In this document: positions 6,832 through 13,311 of the stretch, piece by piece | Layout: every line of letters starts with the position of its first letter | How positions within the stretch are numbered: the first letter of the stretch is position 1 | Source: DASXIW01 sp036497785 | GTDB taxonomy: Bacteria > Pseudomonadota > Alphaproteobacteria > Acetobacterales > Acetobacteraceae | Length of the DNA: 15,473 nucleotides | Direction of reading: 5' to 3' | NCBI GenBank assembly: GCA_036497785.1 | Contig: DASXIW010000281.1 | Location: forward strand, 1 to 15,473 | Program-made: the position numbers and the translations under genes | The notes under the pieces: model-generated | What the model saw: only the letters and a program-made list of their open reading frames with translations | Database searches by the model: none | What the model was told of the DNA's origin: nothing

Positions 6832-7884
6832 ATGACCCTGCTCGCCTTCCTGCGTCATCTTGGCTTCTGTGCGTTGCTGGCCGCTATTTCCGCGATGATG
6901 GTGCGCGCGATGATCTCCGCGCTGGTAATGGACACACCCGACCCCCGCAAGGCGCATGCCAGACCAACGCCGAAGGGCGGCGGGGTGGGCGTGGTGGTGG
7001 CCTTCCTGCTGGGCATCTCGGTGCTGTACGGCACGGCGACGTTCTCGCGCCTGGCCGATCCGTATTTCCGGGGCGTCATCCTGGCCTCGGCGGCCATCGC
7101 CCTGGTGGCCTTCATCGACGATGTGCGGGACTGGCCGTTCACGGTGAAGCTGGGGGCGCAGATCCTGGCGGCGCTGGTCGCCGTGGGCAGCGGGCTGTAT
7201 GTCAGCGTCTACCGGCTGCCTCATATCGGCGCGGTCGATCTTGGCTGGCTCGGCATCCCGCTTACCGTGGGCTGGATCCTGTTCGCCACCAACGCGATGA
7301 ACTTCATCGACGGATTGAACGGGCTGGCGGCGGGCACGACGCTGGTGGCAGCGGCGTTCCTGGCCTTCATCGCCCAGCAGCAGGGTGGCTGGTTCGTGTA
7401 TTTCGCCTCGCTGCTGCTGGCGGCGGGGCTGGCCGGGTTTCTGCCGTTCAACTTCCCCCGCGCCCGGATCTTCATGGGCGATGTCGGCAGCCAGTTCTGC
7501 GGCTTCGTGCTGGCCGTGCTGGGGGTGGCCGCTGCGCGGTTCGGCGCGATCGACATGAGCTTTCTGCTGGTGCCGATGCTGCTGTCCGGCGTGCTGTTCG
7601 ATGTCGCCTTCACCCTGCTGCGCCGCCTGTTCAGCGGCGAAAGCCTGACCAAGCCGCATCGCGGGCATCTGTATCAGGTCGCGCAGCGCGCCGGCGTGGA
7701 TGCGCGCTACGTCGCCATGCTGCATTGGGCGTTCGCGGCATTGGGCGGGCTGGCCGCCATCGGCTTCAGCCATGTGCCGACGGTCGCCAAGCCGGTCATC
7801 CCGCTGCTGCTGCTGATTCCGCAGTTCATCTGGCTTGGCTATGTTGTCGCGCGTGCCCGGAGCGCCGATATCGGTCGCTGGTGA
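6832..7884 (+). CDS. Polyprenyl-phosphate GlcNAc/HexNAc-1-phosphate transferase (WbpL/WecA/MraY superfamily)
   Basis: A 350-residue polytopic inner-membrane protein with about ten hydrophobic segments. It should transfer a sugar-1-phosphate from a UDP-sugar to undecaprenyl phosphate on the cytoplasmic face, the first step of O-antigen or other lipid-linked glycan assembly. Superfamily motifs are present: the early loop KAHARPTPKGGG (40-51), the Asp pair in FIDDVRD (94-100), NAMNFIDGLNG (154-164), RARIFMGDVGSQF (210-222, Asp217) and the basic loop KPHRGHLYQ (274-282). The HRxHxYQ form points to the WbpL/WbcO branch and away from WecA. The ATG at 6832 has only a weak AGG upstream (6825-6827). 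Diverging from a WbpM-like dehydratase recalls the wbpL-wbpM pairing of Pseudomonas O-antigen loci. The sugar substrate cannot be fixed from sequence. Confidence 0.9.
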   Translation: MTLLAFLRHLGFCALLAAISAMMVRAMISALVMDTPDPRKAHARPTPKGGGVGVVVAFLLGISVLYGTATFSRLADPYFRGVILASAAIALVAFIDDVRDWPFTVKLGAQILAALVAVGSGLYVSVYRLPHIGAVDLGWLGIPLTVGWILFATNAMNFIDGLNGLAAGTTLVAAAFLAFIAQQQGGWFVYFASLLLAAGLAGFLPFNFPRARIFMGDVGSQFCGFVLAVLGVAAARFGAIDMSFLLVPMLLSGVLFDVAFTLLRRLFSGESLTKPHRGHLYQVAQRAGVDARYVAMLHWAFAALGGLAAIGFSHVPTVAKPVIPLLLLIPQFIWLGYVVARARSADIGRW

Positions 7885-7908
7885 CCCGCAAGGCCGGTCG
7901 TTCGTCGG

Positions 7909-7934
7909 CCAGCCACTAGGTCCAGCCATTAGGT
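7909..7934 (+). repeat. 13-bp tandem repeat upstream of the two-domain secreted protein
   Basis: CCAGCCACTAGGT (7909-7921) is followed at once by CCAGCCATTAGGT (7922-7934), one mismatch. It occupies the 65-base gap between the WbpL-like gene and the next gene and abuts the ribosome site. It may be a simple duplication or a two-site operator; nothing else distinguishes these. Confidence 0.6.
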
Positions 7935-7940
7935 AAGGAG
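7935..7940 (+). promoter_or_regulatory. Strong ribosome binding site AAGGAG deciding a GTG start
   Basis: AAGGAG ends nine bases before GTG at 7950. It is one of the best Shine-Dalgarno matches in the window, which settles GTG as the start of a gene without a suitable ATG nearby and suggests efficient independent translation. Confidence 0.75.
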
Positions 7941-7949
7941 ACCTGCCCC

Positions 7950-8624
7950 GTGGCCCCGCGCCGTTCGCTCGTTCGCCTGATCGTCATTCTGGTCATGCCG
8001 CTATATGCCGCGCTCTGCGCCGCCGGATTCGCGGCGACCAGGCCGCCCGCCCTCCAGCCGCCGCTGTTCACCCTGGTGAACCGCTCGCCCCAGGTGATCC
8101 GCGAGCTGTTCGTCACCCCGGCGGGCAATGCGAATTGGGGCCAGAACCATCTGGACGGCAAGAACGGCAACGCGACCGCCATTCCCATCGGCGCCAGCTT
8201 CACCGTGCGCCGCCGGGCCGACGCGAACTGCATCTACGATATCCGGCTGGTCTATGCCGACGGCAACACCGAGGATCGGCGCGGGGTGAATATCTGCGCC
8301 GCCGACAGCATCATCGTCGGCGCGGCTGCCGCACCCGCGCCGCTGGACCCGACCACCGGCAAGCCGGGTGACGATCCAAGCTTCCGGCTGTTCAACCGCG
8401 CGGCGATTCCGATCGCGGAAATCTACGCGACGCCCTCCGGCCTGACCAATTGGGGGCAGAATCGCATTGGGCACGGTGTATTGAAGCCGGATGGCAAGCT
8501 GCTGGTTCAGCTGCCGCGCAACGGCGATTGCTATTATGACCTGCGCGTGGTGTTCACCGACCATCAGGCGAAGATCAAGAAGCACACCAATTTGTGCAAA
8601 GTGGCGGAACTGCCGGTTCCCTGA
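7950..8624 (+). CDS. Secreted protein of unknown function with two tandem homologous domains
   Basis: A 224-residue protein starting at GTG behind a strong AAGGAG. Residues 1-29 form a Sec-type signal peptide (basic MAPRRSLVR, hydrophobic LIVILVMPLYAALCAA, likely cleavage after GFAA), so it should act in the periplasm or outside. The mature part is an internal duplication: residues 39-122 and 145-222 share F-L-NR, an I-E-(L/I)-TP-G core, NWGQN (62-66 and 167-171), a C-YD-RVV/RLVY segment and a final NxC. Each copy has two cysteines exactly 22 residues apart (C94/C116 and C194/C216), probably one disulfide per domain. A Pro/Ala-rich linker (125-143) joins them. Similar NR..IxExYxxP....WG modules occur, as I recall, in uncharacterised exported proteins of Acetobacteraceae and relatives, but I know no function. 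It sits between the glycan-initiation gene and the lipid A operon. Confidence 0.82.
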   Translation: MAPRRSLVRLIVILVMPLYAALCAAGFAATRPPALQPPLFTLVNRSPQVIRELFVTPAGNANWGQNHLDGKNGNATAIPIGASFTVRRRADANCIYDIRLVYADGNTEDRRGVNICAADSIIVGAAAAPAPLDPTTGKPGDDPSFRLFNRAAIPIAEIYATPSGLTNWGQNRIGHGVLKPDGKLLVQLPRNGDCYYDLRVVFTDHQAKIKKHTNLCKVAELPVP

Positions 8625-8710
8625 CCGGCTGGGGCGCGGGCGGCCCATTTGCCGTTGCGTAATCCGCGTGCTACCCGCCGCAGAATGCTGGTCAGGGACC
8701 GTCGATCGGG

Positions 8711-9409
8711 ATGATAAAACGCCTGCTACGGCGGCCGTCCGCGCGGGCTTTGCTCGTCGGCATGCTTGGCCGCTACCTGAAATTCGCGCTGCGCACCACG
8801 CGCTGGACGCTGCATGGCGCCGAGCATCTAGCGCCCCATGCCGTCGGCCAGCCGGCGGTGGCCGCGTTCTGGCACGAGTGTCTGCCACTGATGCCCGCCT
8901 TGTGGACGATCATCCACAAGCAGGCCGCCCCGGCGGGCATCGCGGTGCCCAATATCTATGTTCTCGTCAGCCGCCATAGCGACGGGCGGGTGATCGGCGA
9001 GATGCTCCGCCTGTTCGGCGTCGATGTGGTGCATGGCTCGACGGCGCGCAACGGCAAGGATCGGGGCGGGGCGGCGGGCGTGCGGGCGCTGCTGGAGGTG
9101 CTGGCCGGTGGCAGCCATGTCGTGATCACGCCGGATGGCCCGCGCGGCCCGCGCCGCGAGGCCGCCCCGGGCGTGGCCCAGCTTGCCGCGCTCTCCGGCG
9201 TTCCGGTGCTGCCTTGCGCCGCGCAGATGCGCCCCCGCCTGGTACTGAACAGTTGGGACCGGATGGTGCTGCCGCTGCCATTCGGGCGCGGCATCATTGT
9301 CTGCGCCCCCAGTATTGCGGTACCGCGCGAGGGGGGGGAGGCGTTCCTGCCGATCATCGTCCAGGCCATGACCGACGCCGCTGATCGGGCGGATGCGCTG
9401 TGTCGATGA
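8711..9409 (+). CDS. DUF374 lysophospholipid acyltransferase family protein, possible LpxJ-type lipid A acyltransferase
   Basis: A 232-residue protein with the DUF374 blocks FWHECLPLM (53-61), SRHSDGRVIGEML (87-99), HGSTARNGK (108-116) and ITPDGPRGPRRE (139-150). DUF374 proteins sit in the lysophospholipid acyltransferase group, and the epsilonproteobacterial member LpxJ is a late lipid A acyltransferase, so secondary acylation of a lipid A precursor at the inner membrane is a fair inference, strengthened by waaA, lpxK and lpxL downstream. No His-x4-Asp/Glu box of the LpxL kind is present anywhere in the protein, unlike the second acyltransferase of this operon. The ATG at 8711 opens a basic MIKRLLRRPS start; no strong Shine-Dalgarno is evident. 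It lies 86 bases after the two-domain protein, so it may head the operon. A run of eight G (9331-9338) falls at residues 207-210. Confidence 0.82.
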   Translation: MIKRLLRRPSARALLVGMLGRYLKFALRTTRWTLHGAEHLAPHAVGQPAVAAFWHECLPLMPALWTIIHKQAAPAGIAVPNIYVLVSRHSDGRVIGEMLRLFGVDVVHGSTARNGKDRGGAAGVRALLEVLAGGSHVVITPDGPRGPRREAAPGVAQLAALSGVPVLPCAAQMRPRLVLNSWDRMVLPLPFGRGIIVCAPSIAVPREGGEAFLPIIVQAMTDAADRADALCR

Positions 9410-9422
9410 TAGCCCCCCCGTG

Positions 9423-10706
9423 ATGCTACGTTCGATCTACGCCGCCGCGATCCAACTCGCCGCCCCGGTATTGCGGCTGATGCTGGCGCGCCGCGTCCGG
9501 CGCGGCCGCGAGATCGCCAGCCGGCTGGGCGAGCGCGAGGGCATCGAGGTCTCGCCCCGGCCGGAGGGTCCGCTGCTATGGATGCATGCGGCAAGCGTGG
9601 GCGAGAGCGTTGCGGTGCTGCCGGTGCTGTCCGCCCTGGCCGCCTGCATGCCGGAGGCGACGGTTCTGATGACCACGGGCACGGTGACATCCGCCGCCAT
9701 GCTGGACCGCCGGCTGCCGGAACTCGGGCTGCAAGGGCGGGTGATCCATCGCTTCGTGCCGCTGGACGTGCCGTCCTGGGTGGGGCGTTTCCTGGACCAT
9801 TGGCGCCCCGATGTGGTGGCCTTCGTGGAAAGCGAGATCTGGCCGAACCTGCTGGCCGGCTGCGCGGCGCGGGGGATTCCGATGATGATGGTCAATGCCC
9901 GCCTCTCCGCCGGCAGTTTCGCCCGGTGGCGCAAGGTGCCCGCGCTGGCGCGCGAGCTGTTCGGCGGGTTTGCCTGGATCCAGGCGCAATCCGAAGGCGA
10001 CGCCGCGCGCATCGAAGCCCTGGGCGGGCGCGCGAGCGCCCTGGCCGGCAACCTGAAATTCGCCGCCGACCAGCTTCCCGCCGATGCGGACGAGCTGGCG
10101 CGGCTGCGTGAGGTGCTCGCCGGGCGGCCGGTCTGGGTCGCCTCCAGCACCCATCCGGGGGAGGATACGGCGGTGCTAGAGGCGCATGCGGCAGTGTTGC
10201 GTGCCCATCCGGGGCTTGTGACGATCGGGGTGCCGCGTCATCCGCAGCGCGGGGCGGATATCGCGGCGAAGGCAGGATCGGTGCCGGTGACCCGCCGGGC
10301 GCTGGGACAGGACCCGCCGGCGGTGGCTGGGCTGTGGGTCGTCGATACGTTGGGGGAACTTGGCCTGGTGTATCGGCTGGGCGCTCCGGTTTTCGTGGGG
10401 CGCAGCCTGGGCGAAAGCGGCGGGCAGAATCCGCTTGAACCGGCGCGGCTGGGCTGCGCCGTGGCGGTGGGGCCGAATACGGCGAATTTCGCGGACATCG
10501 TCACGGTGCTGGAAGCGGCGGGCGGTCTGGCGCGGGTGGCGGATGCCGCCGGGTTGGCGGCCTGGGTTTCGGCGATGCTGGACGATCCTGTGCGCAGGAC
10601 CGCTATGGGCCAGCGGGCGCTTGCCGCGTCCCGCCGCTATGGCGATCTGCCCGGCCAGGTGGCGGCCGCGATCGCCGCCATGCTGGCGCCGGCTTGCGTG
10701 CCGTGA
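9423..10706 (+). CDS. waaA: 3-deoxy-D-manno-octulosonic acid transferase (Kdo transferase)
   Basis: A 427-residue GT30 enzyme, the usual length, which adds Kdo from CMP-Kdo to the lipid A precursor at the cytoplasmic face of the inner membrane. An N-terminal amphipathic/hydrophobic segment (about 3-22) precedes the signature MHAASVGES (54-62, with Glu61 the expected catalytic base). Further motifs are VESEIWPNL (135-143), the STHPGE turn (242-247) and the C-terminal sugar-nucleotide site with GGQNPLEPARLG (333-344). Starts at 9393 (ATG) and 9420 (GTG) are also open. I chose ATG 9423 because MLRSIYAAAIQLAAP is a typical family start and it lies 13 nt after the preceding stop; there is no Shine-Dalgarno, so coupling to the acyltransferase gene is likely. 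One or two Kdo additions cannot be decided from sequence. Confidence 0.92.
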   Translation: MLRSIYAAAIQLAAPVLRLMLARRVRRGREIASRLGEREGIEVSPRPEGPLLWMHAASVGESVAVLPVLSALAACMPEATVLMTTGTVTSAAMLDRRLPELGLQGRVIHRFVPLDVPSWVGRFLDHWRPDVVAFVESEIWPNLLAGCAARGIPMMMVNARLSAGSFARWRKVPALARELFGGFAWIQAQSEGDAARIEALGGRASALAGNLKFAADQLPADADELARLREVLAGRPVWVASSTHPGEDTAVLEAHAAVLRAHPGLVTIGVPRHPQRGADIAAKAGSVPVTRRALGQDPPAVAGLWVVDTLGELGLVYRLGAPVFVGRSLGESGGQNPLEPARLGCAVAVGPNTANFADIVTVLEAAGGLARVADAAGLAAWVSAMLDDPVRRTAMGQRALAASRRYGDLPGQVAAAIAAMLAPACVP

Positions 10707-11671
10707 AAGCGCCCGGATTCTGGGAGCATGACGGCCTGGTCCCGGCCTTGCTCTCGCCGTTTGCGACGCTTTATGCGAGGGTCACGGCGCGGCGGGTCGC
10801 GCGGCCGGGATGGCGGGCGCCAGTGCCGGTGTTTTGTTGTGGCAATGCCGGGGCCGGTGGAGCGGGCAAGACCACCGTGGCGCTGGATTTCGGCGCGCGG
10901 CTGGTGACGCTGGGCGTTGCCCCGGCCTTCCTGACGCGCGGTTATGGCGGGCGGGTGATGCGGCCCGCGCAGGTGGGGCCGGGTGATGTGGCCGCTGAGA
11001 TGGGCGATGAGGCCCTGTTGCTGGCGGCGGTGGCGCCGACCTTCGTTTGTCCCGATCGCGCCGAGGGGGCGCGGGCGGCGATTGGTGCCGGTGCGCGGGC
11101 GCTGGTGATGGATGACGGGCTGCAAAATCCGTCGTTGCGGAAGGATTTCTCGATCCTGGTCATCGATGGGGGCAGCGGTTTCGGCAATGGGCGGGTGATT
11201 CCCGCCGGGCCATTGCGCGAACCGGTGGCGGCCGCCGCCGCGCGGTGCCAGGCCGCGGTGCTGATCGGGCCGGATGCGCGTGCGGCGCATGCGGCCCTGC
11301 CGGGCAACCTGAAGCTGTTGCGCGCGACGCTGGCGCCTGTGGGGGCGGCGGTGCTGGCGGGTCAGGCGGTGCTGGCATTCGCCGGGATCGGCCGGCCCGG
11401 AAAATTCTTCGAGACGCTGGAGGCGGCCGGGGCGCATCTAGCGCAGCGCTGCGCGTTTCCCGACCATCATCCCTATTCCGCACGGGATATCGAACAGCTG
11501 CTGGACGCGGCGCGCCGGATCGGCGCCGTTCCCGTGACCACGCCCAAGGATGCAGTGCGCCTGCCCGTGACGTTGCGCGATGCGATACAGATTGTCGGCG
11601 TGCGGCTGGATTGGGAGGATCCCGCGGCGATCGATGCGATGGTGGCCGGTGTGATGGAGGGGCGGCGATGA
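10703..11671 (+). CDS. lpxK: Tetraacyldisaccharide 4'-kinase
   Basis: A 322-residue kinase that phosphorylates the 4' position of the lipid A disaccharide to give lipid IVA. Motifs: opening APGFWEHDG typical of LpxK, P-loop AGAGGAGKTT (49-58), LTRGYGGR (77-84), VMDDGLQNP (135-143, with the acidic catalytic pair), VIPAGPLREP (165-174), DHHPYSARDIEQL (254-266) and TTPKDAVRL (279-287). The P-loop ends in GKTT where enterobacterial LpxK has GKTP, a change I associate with alphaproteobacterial forms. The GTG start at 10703 overlaps the waaA stop as GTGA. A TTG at 10694 is also in frame but would overlap waaA more and offers no better ribosome site. The 3' end overlaps the next gene as ATGA, so translation along waaA-lpxK-lpxL looks coupled. 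Confidence 0.93.
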   Translation: MKAPGFWEHDGLVPALLSPFATLYARVTARRVARPGWRAPVPVFCCGNAGAGGAGKTTVALDFGARLVTLGVAPAFLTRGYGGRVMRPAQVGPGDVAAEMGDEALLLAAVAPTFVCPDRAEGARAAIGAGARALVMDDGLQNPSLRKDFSILVIDGGSGFGNGRVIPAGPLREPVAAAAARCQAAVLIGPDARAAHAALPGNLKLLRATLAPVGAAVLAGQAVLAFAGIGRPGKFFETLEAAGAHLAQRCAFPDHHPYSARDIEQLLDAARRIGAVPVTTPKDAVRLPVTLRDAIQIVGVRLDWEDPAAIDAMVAGVMEGRR

Positions 11672-12567
11672 CGTGGCGCGACGCGCAGTTCGCCGCCGAG
11701 ACGGCGCTGGCCCGGGTCGCGCTGGCATTGTTGCGCTGGTTGGGGCCGATCCCTGCCTCCAATCTAGGCGGCGCGGTCGCACGGACGATCGGGCCTTGGC
11801 TGCCGGTGAGCAAGGTGGCGGATCGCAATTTGCGCATGGCCATGCCGGAGCTGGATGCGGCGGCGCGGCGGCGGGTGATCCGGGGGGTATGGGAGAATCT
11901 CGGCCGCACCGTGGCTGAACTGCCGCATGTGCCGGGGTTGCGCGCCACGGCGGAAGGGCCTGGCTGGGTGGCCGAGGGATGCGATTTCCTCAGCGATATG
12001 GGCGCTCAAACGGGGCCGGCTCTGTTCGTCTCCGGCCATATCGGCAATTGGGAGGTCTTGCCCGCCGTCGCCCAGTCGTATGACATCAAGATGTCCAGCT
12101 TCTATCGCGCCGCCGAGAATCCGGGGGTGGACAAGCTGATCATCACGCTGCGCCAGAGCGTGGTGGGGGAGGCGATACCGCAATTTTCCAAGGGTGCGAT
12201 CGGCGCGCGGATGGCGATGTCGTTCCTGCGCGATGGCGGCAAGCTGGGCATGCTGGTGGACCAGAAGATGAATGACGGTATTCCGGCGCCGTTTTTCGGC
12301 CGTACCGCCATGACGGCGCCCGCCGCCTCGGCCTTCGCGCTGCGGTTCCGCTGCCCGGTGGTGATCGCCTATGTCGAGCGGATCGGGCCGATGCGCTTTC
12401 GGATGCTATGCGACAAGCCGCTCGATCTGCCCGATACCGGCGACCGTCAGGCCGATATCGCGACGCTGACGGCGGAGATCAATTTGCGGCTGGAGCGCTG
12501 GATCCGGGCGCATCCGGAGAGTTGGCTGTGGCTGCACCGGCGCTGGCCGAAAGAGGCGTGGGAGTGA
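11668..12567 (+). CDS. lpxL: LpxL/HtrB-type lipid A late acyltransferase
   Basis: A 299-residue protein of the LpxL/LpxM/HtrB family, which adds a secondary acyl chain, normally from acyl-ACP, to Kdo-lipid IVA at the inner membrane. Evidence: a hydrophobic N-terminus (about 8-48), the catalytic H-x4-E box in SGHIGNWE (122-129: His124, Glu129), FYRAAENPGVDKLI (145-158), the GMLVDQKMNDGIPAPFFGR segment (194-212) and the closing HPESWLWLHRRW (282-293). The ATG at 11668 overlaps the lpxK stop (ATGA) and is preceded by GGAGGGG (11656-11662); a longer open frame reaching back to 11245 is an artefact of overlap with lpxK. It is the last gene of the lipid A operon and meets a convergent gene 24 bases on. 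The family member acting first (LpxL) or second (LpxM) is not separable here. Confidence 0.88.
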   Translation: MTWRDAQFAAETALARVALALLRWLGPIPASNLGGAVARTIGPWLPVSKVADRNLRMAMPELDAAARRRVIRGVWENLGRTVAELPHVPGLRATAEGPGWVAEGCDFLSDMGAQTGPALFVSGHIGNWEVLPAVAQSYDIKMSSFYRAAENPGVDKLIITLRQSVVGEAIPQFSKGAIGARMAMSFLRDGGKLGMLVDQKMNDGIPAPFFGRTAMTAPAASAFALRFRCPVVIAYVERIGPMRFRMLCDKPLDLPDTGDRQADIATLTAEINLRLERWIRAHPESWLWLHRRWPKEAWE

Positions 12568-12583
12568 GCGGCGATGCGCCGCT
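12567..12583. terminator. Short hairpin between convergent lpxL and lipoprotein genes
   Basis: AGCGGCG and CGCCGCT form a perfect 7-bp stem around the loop ATG, beginning on the last base of the lpxL stop codon and ending 8 bases before the 3' end of the minus-strand gene. It lacks a T-run, so intrinsic termination is uncertain; position is the main argument. Confidence 0.4.
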
Positions 12584-12591
12584 GATGAAGC

Positions 12592-13311
12592 TCAATGGAC
12601 AGCCGATGCGCCAAGCCAGCCCTGGCTGACCGCATAGGCGCCGATCTGGCGGGCGAGTGCTTCGGCGAGCCGGTCGGCATTCGCCTCGTCATCCGTGCGC
12701 CGGCCTTCGGCGCCGGCATGCGTGGCGGCGGTCATCGCCGACGATGTGGCGAGCCGGTCGGTGGCGGCGCCGGCGCCCATCGTTTCCGCGGCACCTGGCT
12801 TGTGGCCGCTATCCGCCGTGCCGGTGAGGGACTGCACGAATCGCGGCTGGCTCGGGTCGGTGATGTAGTAGAGCTGGGCGCTGGCGGCGATGCTGCTTTT
12901 GCCCGCGCCGAGGCCGATCAGCGTCCGGCGCGAGCGGTTGCCTTCGTTCACCGCGCCGATCTGGCCTTGCACCAGCAACGTGTTCGGCGGCGGTATCGCG
13001 TCGGCCGGCAGACGCTCCACCGGCAGGCCATAGGATGCGAGGCGGGCTGTCAGTGTCTCGGCCAGCGCCGCTTGCGTCGCCCGGGCTGCCTGCATCTCTC
13101 GCGCCGAGGCCGGTTGGCCGCTTTCCGCGGCCATGAATTGGGGACCGATGCCGCTATCGAGCTTCACCTGCTCCGGCTTCAGCGTGAAATCGGTGACCAC
13201 GACATGGGCGGGGGCCGGCAGGGTGCCGGTCACCGCGCTCTCCGTGGTCTGGACATGGCCCTGGGAACAGGCCGCGACGGCAAGCCCAAGCAGCATCGCA
13301 AGGCGCCTCAT
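12592..13311 (-). CDS. Predicted DUF4410-type lipoprotein
   Basis: A 239-residue protein with a lipoprotein signal: MRRLAMLLGLAVAAC, lipobox VAAC with Cys15 as the lipidation site, followed by Ser-Gln, which by the usual +2 rule favours the outer membrane. The mature part shows a VVVTDFTL strand (37-44), a helix rich in Ala/Arg with AETLTARLASYGLPVERL (84-101), the strand LLVQGQIGAVNEGNRSRRTL (112-131) and an IGLGAGKSS turn (132-140). This order matches what I know of DUF4410 proteins; the function of that family is unknown to me. The ATG has a strong GGAGGA six bases upstream and overlaps the stop of the RND permease gene (ATGA), so both are surely co-expressed. In this position many RND operons have an outer-membrane channel gene; this protein is too short and lacks that fold's features. 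Confidence 0.75.
   Translation of the reverse strand: MRRLAMLLGLAVAACSQGHVQTTESAVTGTLPAPAHVVVTDFTLKPEQVKLDSGIGPQFMAAESGQPASAREMQAARATQAALAETLTARLASYGLPVERLPADAIPPPNTLLVQGQIGAVNEGNRSRRTLIGLGAGKSSIAASAQLYYITDPSQPRFVQSLTGTADSGHKPGAAETMGAGAATDRLATSSAMTAATHAGAEGRRTDDEANADRLAEALARQIGAYAVSQGWLGASAVH

Noticed and set aside
6823..7929. Minus-strand 368-codon frame opposite the WbpL-like gene
   Set aside because: Rich in His/Gln/Arg with no motifs; the plus strand encodes a full set of sugar-1-phosphate transferase motifs over the same bases.
11245..11667. N-terminal extension of the LpxL-type protein reaching back to 11245
   Set aside because: This part overlaps lpxK in another frame and is Arg/Gly/Ala-rich; the normal LpxL start and ribosome site are at 11668.
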